A stretch of 64,000 bases of DNA, taken from positions 142,084 through 206,083 of the forward strand of contig JADJVW010000007.1 of assembly GCA_016710365.1 (NCBI GenBank), given 5' to 3'. This DNA comes from Candidatus Caldilinea saccharophila. Lineage in GTDB: Bacteria; Chloroflexota; Anaerolineae; Caldilineales; Caldilineaceae. How positions within the stretch are numbered: the stretch's first letter is position 1; each line of letters begins with the position of its first letter. Both the position numbers and the translations under genes were made by a program. Positions 18,509-28,112 of this stretch are shown here, piece by piece. Under the pieces are notes generated by a model, which did no database searches, was not told where the DNA came from, and was given only the letters and a program-made list of their open reading frames with translations.

Positions 18509-18562
18509 GGCGTACAGATGCCAACCGCCAGAAGCCGAGTTTTTTGGAAAAACTCGGCTTCT
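18509..18562 (+). repeat. 55-bp hairpin element, copy 3
   Basis: Same ggcgtacagatgccaaccgc plus stem-loop as the copies at 15695 and 16028, here just after the stop of the small membrane protein. Confidence 0.85.
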
Positions 18563-18703
18563 CCGTGCCTGGGCAACAAAAAACACAACAACGGATGCGA
18601 GGAAACAACGGATTTGGCGGCGTCGTGAAGCGAGCGCATGGGGCGGAGAGGAGGAGCAAATCCGCTGTTTCTCTGCATCTGTTGTAGCGTCTGCCCATCC
18701 GCT

Positions 18704-21495
18704 TCATGTGCGCGCCAAGCCTTCCCCTTGCGCCCGTTCCAGGTTCAACGCCAGCAGCCGCGCCAGAATTTCCTCGTCGCTCAGGTCAGCCGGCCAGCCG
18801 TACGCGGCGCAGACTGCGGCGTCCAGCGTGCGATGCGCGGCGTCGAGCCAATCGGGTCGGGCGTTGTAGAGGTTGGTCAGCGTGCGCTGCTTGAGTTCGG
18901 CCGCGGGCAGGCCGGGCGGATTGAGCCAGGCGTCACGCTGCGCGACGAGGGCTTGCGCCGCAGCCGCGATGGCCTGCACTCGCGGGTCGTCGAGCGGTTC
19001 ATGGCCGGGCGGCCAGGGGAAGGGGAAGGTCTCGAAGGTCATAGTTTGTGAGTAACGAAAGCCGCTTTCTGCCTCACGAAGCTGTGTTCCTGTGCTTCTT
19101 GCCCAGATTTCGTGCAACCGAGAGTGAAGTACACCTAAGAAGTACTCATCTGCACGGGCAAATACCACTACTTGACCATCAGGCAAAGTATGAGAATCGA
19201 TAAAAACAAAAATGCGATGTTTAGCAACTCGTGGAGTGGCAATGTAGCGGTCGAGATCTTCAATTGAAGAACGTAGGTCAGGAGCTGCTCTACCATGAAT
19301 CCACCAGAACTTGCGTTCTCTGGGGTTTCTTACCTTGTCCCGTTCCGGCTTGACGTGCAGGCGTACATGTTCAAATGGTAATACATATAGTTCTGCCTCT
19401 GACATAGGCATATCGACACCGAAATCAATAATCCACATGCCACGCGGACGGCCAGTGATGTCAAGGCCATTCAGCCAGGGACGAACTACTTTGTCATTTT
19501 CTGGCACCTCCAACATTACGGATGCAAGTGTCGGGGATATATCGAACTTCCCCTTCTTGGTGTCTCCGACAAATGCAATACCGGACGCTTCTGCTAGCGT
19601 TTTTGCAGTTGTAACATCCGCTAATGTGGTCAAATCAGAGTTTATTGTGTGAACTACAAGACCATTTAAGACACGTTGCTCTTCATGTCCCCCATCGAAA
19701 CCAATCATAGAAACGTGAACTGTAGCGCCATCAAGCACCCAATTCCTATCTGAGTATGCGAAGAATATATCTCCATCCTGTTTTATTCTACTCAAGACAG
19801 AACGGTTCACGCCGCCTCTGATTGCTTGTGTTGCTAACAAACCTGCACGGTCTAAGTGTCTGTTACAGATCATTGCATGTGCTTTTTCGAACCAGTAGCA
19901 GACAAGGTCGGCAAAAAGCTGGCACACGTCCATTGAACAACTGAAAAAGCGCCTCGACATATTTATCGCCCAATTCTTGACGAATTTTGTTACCTCCCAA
20001 AAACGGCGGGTTCCCCGACAATCACCTCGGCTTCCGGCCACGCCGGTTCGACCGGCTTGCCCTGTTCGTCAAAGGCCAGGATGGCATCCATCTGCTGGAT
20101 CGTGTCCAGCGGCTTGAGCACCGGGTCGGACGGGAAGCCGTAGCCGTTGTCGTGCAGCCATTGCAGATAGCCGATCCAGACCGTCGCCTGCGCCAGTTCG
20201 TGGGCGTAGTCGTTGATCTCGATGCCGTAGAGCTGCGCGGGTGACGGGGCCAGACCGGGCAGGGGCGAGAGCATGGGCAGCCCCAACTCGCCCGCAAAGA
20301 GGGCGACCTCCTTCCACAGGTCGAGCAGCAGACGCAGCGCGACGTAAAGGAAGTTGCCGCTGCCGCACGCGGGGTCGAGCACGCGCGTCGTCGCCAGCTT
20401 TGCAGCAAAGGCAAGGATGCACTGATTCAGCGCCTGATTGGCTTGCGTGGCGGCTGCCCGCGTCGTGGCGCGGTCGCGCTTCTGCGCCAATTGTTGCGCC
20501 TCCACCTGCACCGCTTTCCATGCCTTGCGCAGCGGCGCCATCAGCACCGGCTCCACAATCAGCACAATATCCGCTTTGCTGGTGTACTGCGCGCCGAGCC
20601 GGGCGCGCTGGTCGGGATCCAGGCTGCGCGTAAAGAGCGTGCCAAAGATCGACGGCTCGATGGAGGACCAATCCAGTTGTGCAATACGCTGCAACAGATC
20701 GACGCCCTCGCTGTCCATTTCAAGCACGTCCGCGCCGTCGAAGAGGCCGCCGTTGAACCAGCGGATCGTATGTTCGCCAAAGTTCGCGCCTTCCGCCATC
20801 GCCGCAAAGAGCTGCCGCGCCTGCTGGTTAAAGCGCCGGGCGTCCTGCCTGCCGTTCTCGACGATGCGCGTAAAGAGATTATGCGGGAGCAACGCAATGT
20901 CTTCGGCAAAGAGGCAAAAGAGCAGGCGGATCGAGTAATGGGCGATGGCGTGCGGCGGATAGCTCCACTTGCCCAGGTGCGTAGCCAGGCGGGCAAAGTG
21001 CGTGGCGGCCTCCTCCGTCACCTGCGCGGCGGTGATCTGCGGGCGGAAGGCCTCCGGGTGGTAAAAGAGATTGCGCAGCGCGGTCAACCCTGCGGACGTC
21101 AGCAGATCTTCGAGCGTGAGGGTGATGATGGCTTTGACGCTGTTCGTGAAGTTGGTGTGGATGACAATTTCCTGCAAGTTGCAGACGATGAGCAGCGGCG
21201 GGTTTTGCAGCGACTCGCGGTATTGGAGCAGTTGGCTGTACGCGCGCGCCAAGTTGCCGTCCGGCCCTTTGTACTCAATGGCAAAGTGACCCTTGTACCA
21301 GACATCGGCCCAGCCCTGGCCGCCGCCCTGCTTGGTTGCGCCCGCTTCAAAGGCGAAGAAGTGGCCGGCCGGGTCGGCCTCCGCAGGCGTGGGGTGATCG
21401 ACCACGCGGCAAAGGTCGGTAAAGTGCTCGACATAGCCGGCTTTCTCTTTCAACTGGATATTGCGCCATTTGGCGACGAACTGATCGGGCGTCAT
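18704..21495 (-). pseudogene. MmeI-like type IIL restriction-modification enzyme, two frameshifts
   Basis: A single-chain R-M enzyme of about 930 residues. The N-terminal nuclease region has GWADVWYKGHFAIEYKG (D...ExK), followed by a helical spacer. The adenine-methylase core has motif I DPACGSGNFLYVA. A target-recognition region follows, and the C-terminus ends LDAAVCAAYGWPADL.... The frame breaks exactly at motif IV. The reading ...EVIVG then shifts, and removing one G from the G4 run (plus C4, 20013-20016) restores VGNPPFLGGNK. A second extra base in the T5 run (plus A5, 19913-19917) breaks GRVPAF-ADLVCYW. Without those bases the gene is full length. As given, it would be inactive. No separate cognate methylase is adjacent. 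Confidence 0.85.
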
Positions 21496-21599
21496 CTGCT
21501 TGCTTTCGGTTTGCTGGTGGCAGCCATGTGGATTTGCAGAAAATTGTAAAGGGGAGGGGAGGACATGGACAAATCAGCATTAAGTCGTCACGAGCGGGT

Positions 21600-21890
21600 C
21601 GGGCGCAGAGCGTAGGTCGGGCGCAGAGCGTAGGTCGGGCTACCAGCCCGACGGCTTGCGTCAACCAACAACGTCGGGCTGGTAGCCCGACCTACGGGTG
21701 CGAGGCGTGGCGGCAGGCAATGTCGGGCTGGTAGCCCGACCTACGGGGTGGGGATGTGGCGGCGGGCAATGTCGGGCTGGTAGCCCGACCTACGGGGTGG
21801 GGATGTGGCGACGGGCAACGTCGGGCTGGCAGCCCGACCTAGGGGGTGGGGCGTGGCGACGGGCAATGTCGGGATGGTAGCCCGACCTAC
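21600..21890. repeat. 49-bp tandem array of palindromes plus 18-bp repeats
   Basis: gtcgggctggtagcccgacc recurs at 21673, 21722, 21771, 21820 and 21868, that is every 49 or 48 bp. Each copy is a TCGGGCT/AGCCCGA hairpin with a G-rich spacer. Upstream, 21603-21655 has gtaggtcgggcgcagagc repeated and one inverted hairpin. The array lies between two minus-strand genes. Confidence 0.9.
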
Positions 21891-21901
21891 TTAGTTTGCT
21901 C

Positions 21902-21976
21902 ACACGAAGTCACAAAGAGCACAGAGAAAACACCTTTCTTGGCGCTTCTTTGTGCTCTCCGTGGCTTGGTGTGAGA
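21902..21976. repeat. Imperfect inverted repeat downstream of the VIT-vWA gene
   Basis: cacaaagagcacagag on the left faces ctttgtgctctccgtgg on the right, with outer cacacgaag / ttggtgtg arms. A hairpin in the 3' region of the minus-strand gene could end transcription. Confidence 0.65.
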
Positions 21977-21988
21977 CTATAAAAGCGC

Positions 21989-24220
21989 TTATTTGCTCTG
22001 CGTGGTGATGCGGAGCGCCGTATCTTCCCCCGTCACGACGATCAGTTCCGGTGAGATGGCGAGCCACTGCGCCAGGTCGGGGTCGTCCAGCAAGGCAAAA
22101 TAGGCGTCGCTGCCAAACTCCAGCGTGGTCACTTCCATCGCCTCGTCATACGCCGTGTCCACCCACAAGGCGAGCGTCTCGCCCGCGGAGGTGGAGACAT
22201 ACGAGCGCAGCATAAAGGCGCGACCGGCGACATAGCGAATCTCGCCCGATGCGTCGCGCACAGTTTCGGCCTGTTGCAACTCGCTGCGCGCCTGGCTGGC
22301 CGCAACGGCTGCTTCCCCAGACGCGGGTGCGGCGGCCAGGCCCGCGGCGGCTTCGGCGCCCTGCACATAGAATTCGTCTCGGCGCAAGCTGCGCAGGACG
22401 ACTTCCCCCGCCGGCATTTCGGGAACCATCTCCGGCTCCAGCACGAGATAAGAAGTATACGGCGTAATGATGCCGTAGCGCAGGCTCAATTCGGTGATGG
22501 CCTCGACCAATTCTGGTGCAGGGCCGCTGCGCCGGATTTCGGTGAGCAGATGGCCGATCTTGCGCGTGGCCCACAACCGCGCCACAAAAGGATCGCCGCC
22601 CCGTGCCGCCAACGCACGATCCGGATAGACATAGACGCGCGCTTTGCCGTTCACCTGCCCGGACAAGGTCACGTCCACAGCGCCGCCCTCCCGGTAACGC
22701 CCGACAGCCACCAGTTGCTCGCCGGCGAACAGGTCGGGCAGCGGATAGGGGTAGCTATCCTCCAACAGCACGTCTTCCCCAAAATCGATCTCGATATCGG
22801 CCAAAACAGGCGTGCTGACCTTGGCGTAGAAGGCGCCGATCGCCTCGTCGATCTGCTGGTCGGGCGTAACGTACTGGCTCAGCCCGCGCAGGTCCGCGGC
22901 AAGCGTGTCAAGCAGGTCGGTGTTGACATCATAGCCCACGCCAAAGGTGAAAAGGCGTGGCGTCCGCTCAGCCGGCAGGTTTTGCATGGCGTTGCGGAGG
23001 ATCGCGCCGGCGTCCAGCTCGCCCTGCGTCGGCTGCCCATCGGTCAGGAAGAGAACATAGGCTGGCCGTGTGCTCTCCGGCGCATCCAATTGCGCCAGCG
23101 CCTCCAGCAGCGCGCGGTTGATATCCGTGGCGCCGGTCGCACGCACATTGCGCAGCCACGCCAGCGCGCCCGCCTGGGAAGCGTCGTCAACCGGCTGCAG
23201 GGTAGGCTCCCACACGGTGACGCCGGTGCTGAATGTGAGCAAGTTGAAGCGATCGGCGGGGTTGAGTTGCCCGACGATGTAGCGCACAGCCGCGGTTGCC
23301 TGCTCGATCTTCTTGCCGCGCATGGAGCCGGACACATCGAGCACGACGACAATGTCACGCGCAACCACCTGGTCGGCGTCTGCGTCCAGCGACGGCGCGG
23401 CCAGCAGCACGAAGAAACCGTCCTCACCGGCCGGCTTGTACGAAAGCAGATTGAGGCCGATCAGGCCCTCCGCGGCGCCATAGTAGAGATCGAAATCGCT
23501 GGACGGCTTGTCGTTGTCGGCGCGATAGGTGATCACCGCCTGGTCGTCGGCAACGCGCTCGATCGTGATCGGGTAGTTCGGGCTGTAGATGGTGCGCAGG
23601 CCGGGCAGATTGCGCAACTCGACGCGCAGGTCAACTTCCTGGGCCGAAGGCGCGCCGTAGCCGCGCATACTCAACGGATAATTGAAGTGATAGAGGTCGT
23701 CGCTGCGCTCGACCAGATGCACGTAGCTCAACTCGACGGTGCGCGTTTCGCCTGGCGGGATCGGGAAGACGCTGGTCTGGAAGAGGCCGCGATCCAGATA
23801 TTCCAGCAAGGCCGGGTCGCGTTGGCTGCGCACGATCTGCTCGTAGATGCGCCGCGCCTCGTCACGGTCGAACAGCTTGCCTTCCAGCACCTCGCCGTCA
23901 ACCGTCATCTGGAAGTCGCTCACCGCCGCGTCTTTCGGCAGCGGGAAGATGTAGACGCCCTCGGCGACGCGGCCAGATTGGTTGCGCAGCACCTGCGTCA
24001 CCTGCACCTGAGCGACCTCACCATCGACTACGGCGTCGACCGCGTGGCGCTCGATCACGATCTGGTTGTCCGGCTGAGGCGTCACCATCGGCGGGAACGG
24101 GGGGAGCGGTGCAATATCCTGAGCATAGACGCCGGTGCGAAAGGGAATGAGAGCAACTGCCAAACCGGCAATCAGCAGCGCGATCAAAGCTCGCGCGCGC
24201 TTGTCTTGAACGGGCAACAT
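21989..24220 (-). CDS. VIT domain / von Willebrand A domain protein
   Basis: 743 residues, exported: basic N-terminus then a hydrophobic signal or anchor segment (about 12-32). A VIT domain (about 50-180) contains the usual EGVYIFPLPKDAAVSDF. The vWA domain (about 300-470) has the MIDAS motif DVSGSMRG, TGATDIN and FLTDGQP. The C-terminal third contains a WATRKIGHLL segment typical of inter-alpha-trypsin-inhibitor heavy-chain-like bacterial proteins. It probably mediates metal-dependent protein binding at the cell surface. ATG 24220 has an ideal AAAGGAGG site, so the upstream in-frame start at 24247 is rejected. Confidence 0.92.
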   Translation of the reverse strand: MLPVQDKRARALIALLIAGLAVALIPFRTGVYAQDIAPLPPFPPMVTPQPDNQIVIERHAVDAVVDGEVAQVQVTQVLRNQSGRVAEGVYIFPLPKDAAVSDFQMTVDGEVLEGKLFDRDEARRIYEQIVRSQRDPALLEYLDRGLFQTSVFPIPPGETRTVELSYVHLVERSDDLYHFNYPLSMRGYGAPSAQEVDLRVELRNLPGLRTIYSPNYPITIERVADDQAVITYRADNDKPSSDFDLYYGAAEGLIGLNLLSYKPAGEDGFFVLLAAPSLDADADQVVARDIVVVLDVSGSMRGKKIEQATAAVRYIVGQLNPADRFNLLTFSTGVTVWEPTLQPVDDASQAGALAWLRNVRATGATDINRALLEALAQLDAPESTRPAYVLFLTDGQPTQGELDAGAILRNAMQNLPAERTPRLFTFGVGYDVNTDLLDTLAADLRGLSQYVTPDQQIDEAIGAFYAKVSTPVLADIEIDFGEDVLLEDSYPYPLPDLFAGEQLVAVGRYREGGAVDVTLSGQVNGKARVYVYPDRALAARGGDPFVARLWATRKIGHLLTEIRRSGPAPELVEAITELSLRYGIITPYTSYLVLEPEMVPEMPAGEVVLRSLRRDEFYVQGAEAAAGLAAAPASGEAAVAASQARSELQQAETVRDASGEIRYVAGRAFMLRSYVSTSAGETLALWVDTAYDEAMEVTTLEFGSDAYFALLDDPDLAQWLAISPELIVVTGEDTALRITTQSK

Positions 24221-24341
24221 CCTTGCCTCCTTTGAACCTGTCACCAAAAACCATCCTGCACCGGTGACGAGGCTGGGGCGAGAAATGTTCCTGCGTCTAT
24301 TTGACAGCCCAGAGTTGCATGGCTATACTTGCGACTCAGAT

Positions 24342-24413
24342 GCGGGTGTAGCTCAACGGCAGAGCGTTTGCTTCCCAAGCAAAATGTTGAGAGTTCGAAT
24401 CTCTTCACCCGCT
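24342..24413 (+). tRNA. tRNA-Gly (anticodon CCC)
   Basis: A 72-nt cloverleaf. The acceptor GCGGGTG pairs with CACCCGC. The D-arm is GCTC..GAGC, the anticodon arm TTTGC-TTCCCAA-GCAAA gives CCC, and the T-arm is GAGAG-TTCGAAT-CTCTT. The 3' CCA is not encoded. Confidence 0.97.
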
Positions 24414-24500
24414 CCTCATTCCCCGTGTGCGCTTTTATGCTCGTCCTCTCCGTGCTTCTGCTCTTTGATGCCATGCGTGTGCGATGCACGCTGGTCGTGG

Positions 24501-25247
24501 CTACAGACCCGTTGGCAGGTTGACGAATTCAAACTCTACGCCAAAGCGATCGCGCAGATGCGCGCCCAGCGCTTGCACGCCGACCGTCTCCGTGTCGTAA
24601 TGCCCGCCGTAAATGACATTGATCCCCGCATTCTGCGCGGCGTAATATTCGGCGTGGGATGTCTCGCCGGTTAGAAACGTGTCGCACCCCAGCGCGGCCG
24701 CCAGCGGAATTTCGCGCGCCGGCGCCGCTGATAATCCCGATCTTATGGCTGATGCGCGGCCCTTGCGCCTGTACCAGCCGCGTCGTCCCCACATTCTGCT
24801 GGTAGCGATCGACCAGATAGTCGAACTTCATCCCGTGCGGCGCGCTGGCCAGCACGCCGATGGGAGTCCCATTCACCGGTGCGAACATCCCGTCGACAGT
24901 GAGTCCCAGACGTCGCGCCAATTCGACGTTGTTGCACCTCCGGATGAGCATCCAGCGCAAGGTGCGCGGCGTACAGGTTGAGGTCGGCGCTTACGTAAGC
25001 GCGCACGAGTGCGCCAAAACTGCCAAGCGATCCGCTGCGGCGGCCCCAGAAAATGCCATGATGCACCAGCAACAGATCGGCGTTGCGACTTAAAGCGGCC
25101 TCCACACAGGGCATCTGCGCATCGACAGTCGCAACGATGCTGCGAACCTCATCGCGCCTTCAATCTGAAGCCCCTGGGGTCGTAATCCTTGATCTCGCCA
25201 ATCCGCAAATATTGGTCGAGATAGGTCACCAATTCCGCTCGCTGCAT
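24501..25247 (-). pseudogene. Nif3-like dinuclear metal-binding protein, several frameshifts
   Basis: Reconstructed length is about 245 residues. Recognisable Nif3/YbgI segments lie in three frames: SRNADLLLVHHGIFWG, LYAAHLALDAHPEV, NNVELARRLGL, then CDTFLTGETSHAEYYAAQ and INVIYGGHYDTETVGVQALG. The histidines and acidic residues that bind two metals are all present across frames. Shifts lie near 25165, 25147, 24940 and 24720. ATG 25247 with AGGAGCAA upstream is the probable start. The family is nearly universal with unclear function (GTP cyclohydrolase-like fold). So many lesions in one conserved gene point to sequence quality or old decay. Confidence 0.8.
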
Positions 25248-25271
25248 AAAAATTGCTCCTTTGTGGATAAG

Positions 25272-25370
25272 GGTGATGCGTAAAAGCGTAACTTGTAATG
25301 CGTGATGAGCGCCTTACTTCTTACGTTTTACGCATTACGCATCACATTTTACGTTTTACGCATCACTTTC
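25272..25370. repeat. acgcatcac-type inverted repeats
   Basis: taatgcgtgatga faces acgcattacgcatcac, followed by a second ttttacgttttacgcatcac. The same words recur at 49481-49505. Confidence 0.6.
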
Positions 25371-25574
25371 CGTCGCCGCGCCGCGGCGGATAAAGCGTTT
25401 GACGCCGCGCGCAAAATCACGCCGCGGCAGCAAGACTCGCCGCTTGCATGTCTGGCAGACCAGGCCAATATCGGCGCCGACGCGCACGATCTCCCATTGC
25501 TTGCCGCCGCACGGATGCGGCTTGCGCATTTCGACGACATCCCCCACATAGAGGGGCGCAGAGATTTCAATCAT
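25356..25574 (-). CDS. DUF951 family protein
   Basis: 72 residues. It matches the DUF951 pattern closely: VGDVVEMRKPHPCGGKQWE, IVRVGADIGLVCQTCKR and LLPRRDF. Cys in HPCGG and the CQTC pair could bind a metal. Function is unknown; it is common in Firmicutes and Chloroflexota. The last codons run into repeat DNA. Confidence 0.85.
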   Translation of the reverse strand: MIEISAPLYVGDVVEMRKPHPCGGKQWEIVRVGADIGLVCQTCKRRVLLPRRDFARGVKRFIRRGAATESDA

Positions 25575-25601
25575 CGTGAACAGCTATCATGGGTGACGCC
25601 A

Positions 25602-26915
25602 TTACAGGGGCGGGCCGGTCTGCGTCATTGCGGTCGGCTTTAGCGTCGGCGCCGCCTTGTCGTCACTGCCCAGGGCAAGGATCATGGCGCCCACCGCATA
25701 GGCAAAGCTGAACAACAGCAATAGCCACGCCGCAAAGCCGCCGGCAATCGGCAGCCATTCGACAGCCCGCACCACGAGCAGCAAAACAAGGATGCCAACC
25801 ATCGCCGCCAGCAGCTCGCCGGCGTTGCTGAGCAAGCGCCGTCCCAGCCACAAGCCGGTGAAGACCGGACTCACGATCCAGAGCAAGCCCAACAGTCCAA
25901 ACAGGAAGAGGGCGAACGCCAAACCGCCAGCAACCGCGCCCCAGAACAGCCAGGCCAGTAGCACGATCAGGCCAATGGCAGGCACGGCAGCCAGCACGAC
26001 AAGCAAGCCAACGCTACAGGCGACCAGCGCGCGGCTGTCCATCACCACCAGCACGCGCTGCGTAAAGCGAGGCAGCCGTTTGACAAACAGCCAGCCAAGC
26101 AGCAACAAGCCCAGCAATGCACGTGCGACGCTGATCGTCCAGGTCAACAATCGTTCCGTCAGGGTTGGCGCAGGCGCCGCGGCTGGCGACTCCGACGCGA
26201 CGCGCTCGACCGAAGCGGCGACGCCACTGGGAATGACTGACGCGGCCGCACTGTCGGCTGAGTAGTAAAGCGTCCCCCCGATCTGAGCACTTTCGCTCAC
26301 CGTGATGCGACCGCCAGAGAGATGGGCGTCACCGCCCACCGCACCGTCAAGCTGGATCGTTCCCATTGAGGCCCAGAGCGAGCCAGCGATCGTCCCACGC
26401 AGCACGCCGGCGCCACCGGCCATCAAGGCGTCCTTGCCGACGCTGGCGCTCTCAGCAAGCACGGTTCCTTGTTGAATCTGCCGCCCGTTGATATTCATCG
26501 GAAAGGCGGGCGCCCCTTGAAACGCCATACCGCCCCCCGCCGAAACAAGATCGCCGCCAATTGCGCCATTGAGCGTCAGGCCGCCACCCGCAATCCGCAC
26601 ATCGCCCGCCACCGGCCCGTTGACGACGATGCCGCCGCCCATCGCCAGGATATCGCCGCTGATTTTGCCGTTTACCTCAATATAGCCCCCAAATGCGATC
26701 AGGTCGCCGTCGATATTCCCGTCGATGATAATCTCTTCTGCCGTCACGTAGAGATTGTCTTCGATGGTCTGCCCGGCCGGAAGGCGATAGCTATCTGCGC
26801 TGGCGAGTGTGGCCGCGGTCGCGCTGCCCACCGTCAGCATGAGCAGCAACAGCCCCACCCCGATGATCATGCCGAGCCGAGCATGTGATTTCTTGTGCGC
26901 GTTGTAAAGCATCAT
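25602..26915 (-). CDS. Polymer-forming (bactofilin-like) multi-pass membrane protein
   Basis: 437 residues. A signal or anchor segment at about 15-35 is followed by a right-handed beta-helix-like region (about 45-215) of short repeats such as IDGNIDGDLIAFGGYIEVNG and NGPVAGDVRIAGGG, as in bactofilin-type polymer-forming domains. The C-terminal half has about five hydrophobic helices (from about 245). The repeat region probably assembles outside the membrane, on a transmembrane base. The domain order (beta-helix then membrane domain) is typical of uncharacterised Chloroflexota and archaeal proteins. Role unknown. Confidence 0.78.
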   Translation of the reverse strand: MMLYNAHKKSHARLGMIIGVGLLLLMLTVGSATAATLASADSYRLPAGQTIEDNLYVTAEEIIIDGNIDGDLIAFGGYIEVNGKISGDILAMGGGIVVNGPVAGDVRIAGGGLTLNGAIGGDLVSAGGGMAFQGAPAFPMNINGRQIQQGTVLAESASVGKDALMAGGAGVLRGTIAGSLWASMGTIQLDGAVGGDAHLSGGRITVSESAQIGGTLYYSADSAAASVIPSGVAASVERVASESPAAAPAPTLTERLLTWTISVARALLGLLLLGWLFVKRLPRFTQRVLVVMDSRALVACSVGLLVVLAAVPAIGLIVLLAWLFWGAVAGGLAFALFLFGLLGLLWIVSPVFTGLWLGRRLLSNAGELLAAMVGILVLLLVVRAVEWLPIAGGFAAWLLLLFSFAYAVGAMILALGSDDKAAPTLKPTAMTQTGPPL

Positions 26916-27037
26916 GTTCTCCTTTCAGGACAGCGACGCTCAGCGCGCCGGGCTGTCTTTTTGCCATGTGGCGTCAAGCTGTTCGTGCGGGTTGCCGAGG
27001 ATGCGTCGTATGGCGTTCCCAGGCGCGACGGGGGATG

Positions 27038-27889
27038 TCATGCGACGCCCGCAAAGAGATCGTGCTCACTGTTGCGTTCCACGTCGGGAAAGACGCAGGT
27101 GAATTGCTCGCGCCCCATCAACCGCTGGCGCACCGGCGCCGGCACGATCGAGAGCCAGCTTGGGCCGCCACTGAATTGGCTGGCGTGCGCCTCGCTGGCG
27201 CGCTGCTTGTAGATCAGGGCGTCTGTAACATCGACATTCGTCGTCACCGGCGTGACCCAGCGGCTGATTTCGACCAGGTTGATATCGTGGTTGCGGCCAA
27301 TCGCAGTCGGATCCTGGCCGGCCACCCGCATCAGCGGTGCAGCGATCCGGATCAAATCCTTTGGGAATGCGCTGTAATAGAGCTTTTGCGGTCGCTCGAT
27401 CGCACCATTTCCGCCAGACATCCCCGCACGCGCCAGATAGAAGGCAATGGTCGTGGCTTCGCAAACACGGATATGATCGGGATGCCCGTATCCGCCAAAG
27501 GGATCATGCGTGAGGATGACGGTGGGCGCGAGCCGAGCAATATAGCCCAAGATTTCATGGGCAACTCGGTCAGCCGATTGTTGAATCAAAGCGCCGGCAT
27601 GGTGGTTGTCGGGCGCGCCGCGCATCCCGCTGTCGCGATAGGGCAGCGACCAGATGCTTTTCACGCCCAAATGAACCGCGGCCTGTGCAAGTTCAGCCGA
27701 GCGCACCTGCGCCAGCGAATCATGATCCCGCAGGCGGCCCTGATCGTCCACCGATCCTGCGATGCCATCCGTCGCGATGATCACATGCACATCGACGCCT
27801 TGATGGGCGTAATGCGCCAATGCACCGCCGGGGCCAAAGCTTTCATCATCGGGGTGGGCAAAAACGCCTAAAAGAACTCGTCTACGCAT
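27038..27889 (-). CDS. PIG-L family deacetylase (GlcNAc de-N-acetylase-like)
   Basis: About 283 residues. The zinc motif AHPDDE is close to the N-terminus (FAHPDDESFGPGG) and the second zinc ligand is in GYGHPDHIRV. LPYRDSGMRG is also typical. Relatives deacetylate N-acetylglucosaminyl groups, for example in MshB or BshB thiol pathways; a C-terminal segment like SEAHASQF is shared by many. ATG 27889 directly precedes the conserved core; in-frame starts at 27910 and 27928 cannot be excluded. It is divergent from the PIN-TRAM gene. Confidence 0.9.
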   Translation of the reverse strand: MRRRVLLGVFAHPDDESFGPGGALAHYAHQGVDVHVIIATDGIAGSVDDQGRLRDHDSLAQVRSAELAQAAVHLGVKSIWSLPYRDSGMRGAPDNHHAGALIQQSADRVAHEILGYIARLAPTVILTHDPFGGYGHPDHIRVCEATTIAFYLARAGMSGGNGAIERPQKLYYSAFPKDLIRIAAPLMRVAGQDPTAIGRNHDINLVEISRWVTPVTTNVDVTDALIYKQRASEAHASQFSGGPSWLSIVPAPVRQRLMGREQFTCVFPDVERNSEHDLFAGVA

Positions 27890-28112
27890 GGCGCCGCACT
27901 TTCTTTCCATAGTATGCAACGATATCAAGCCTGGTCATCCGTCCGTCGTGTCCATGCATTGTCCCATGCCTGCACCGATCCGGCCAAACATGGGAATCGC
28001 CCCTAATTGATACAAAACGTAGATAGCTCTACCGACATTTGGCTGCTATTCTGGCATACTATGGGTTGAAGTCATTTTTTCTTTATATATTCTTAGACAG
28101 GAGTCCTTATCT

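Noticed and set aside
18704..21495. DISARM or BREX methylase
   Set aside because: No drm, brx or pgl partner genes are adjacent, and the N-terminal D...ExK nuclease region fits a standalone MmeI-like enzyme.
21673..21890. CRISPR array
   Set aside because: The spacing is regular, but the segments between palindromes are nearly the same sequence rather than unique spacers, and no cas gene is present.
22274..24235. Long plus-strand ORF opposite the VIT-vWA gene
   Set aside because: It has no recognisable domain and mirrors the codon pattern of the true minus-strand gene, which has a strong ribosome site and clear MIDAS motif. The same applies to 6176-7258 minus and 55436-56929 minus.
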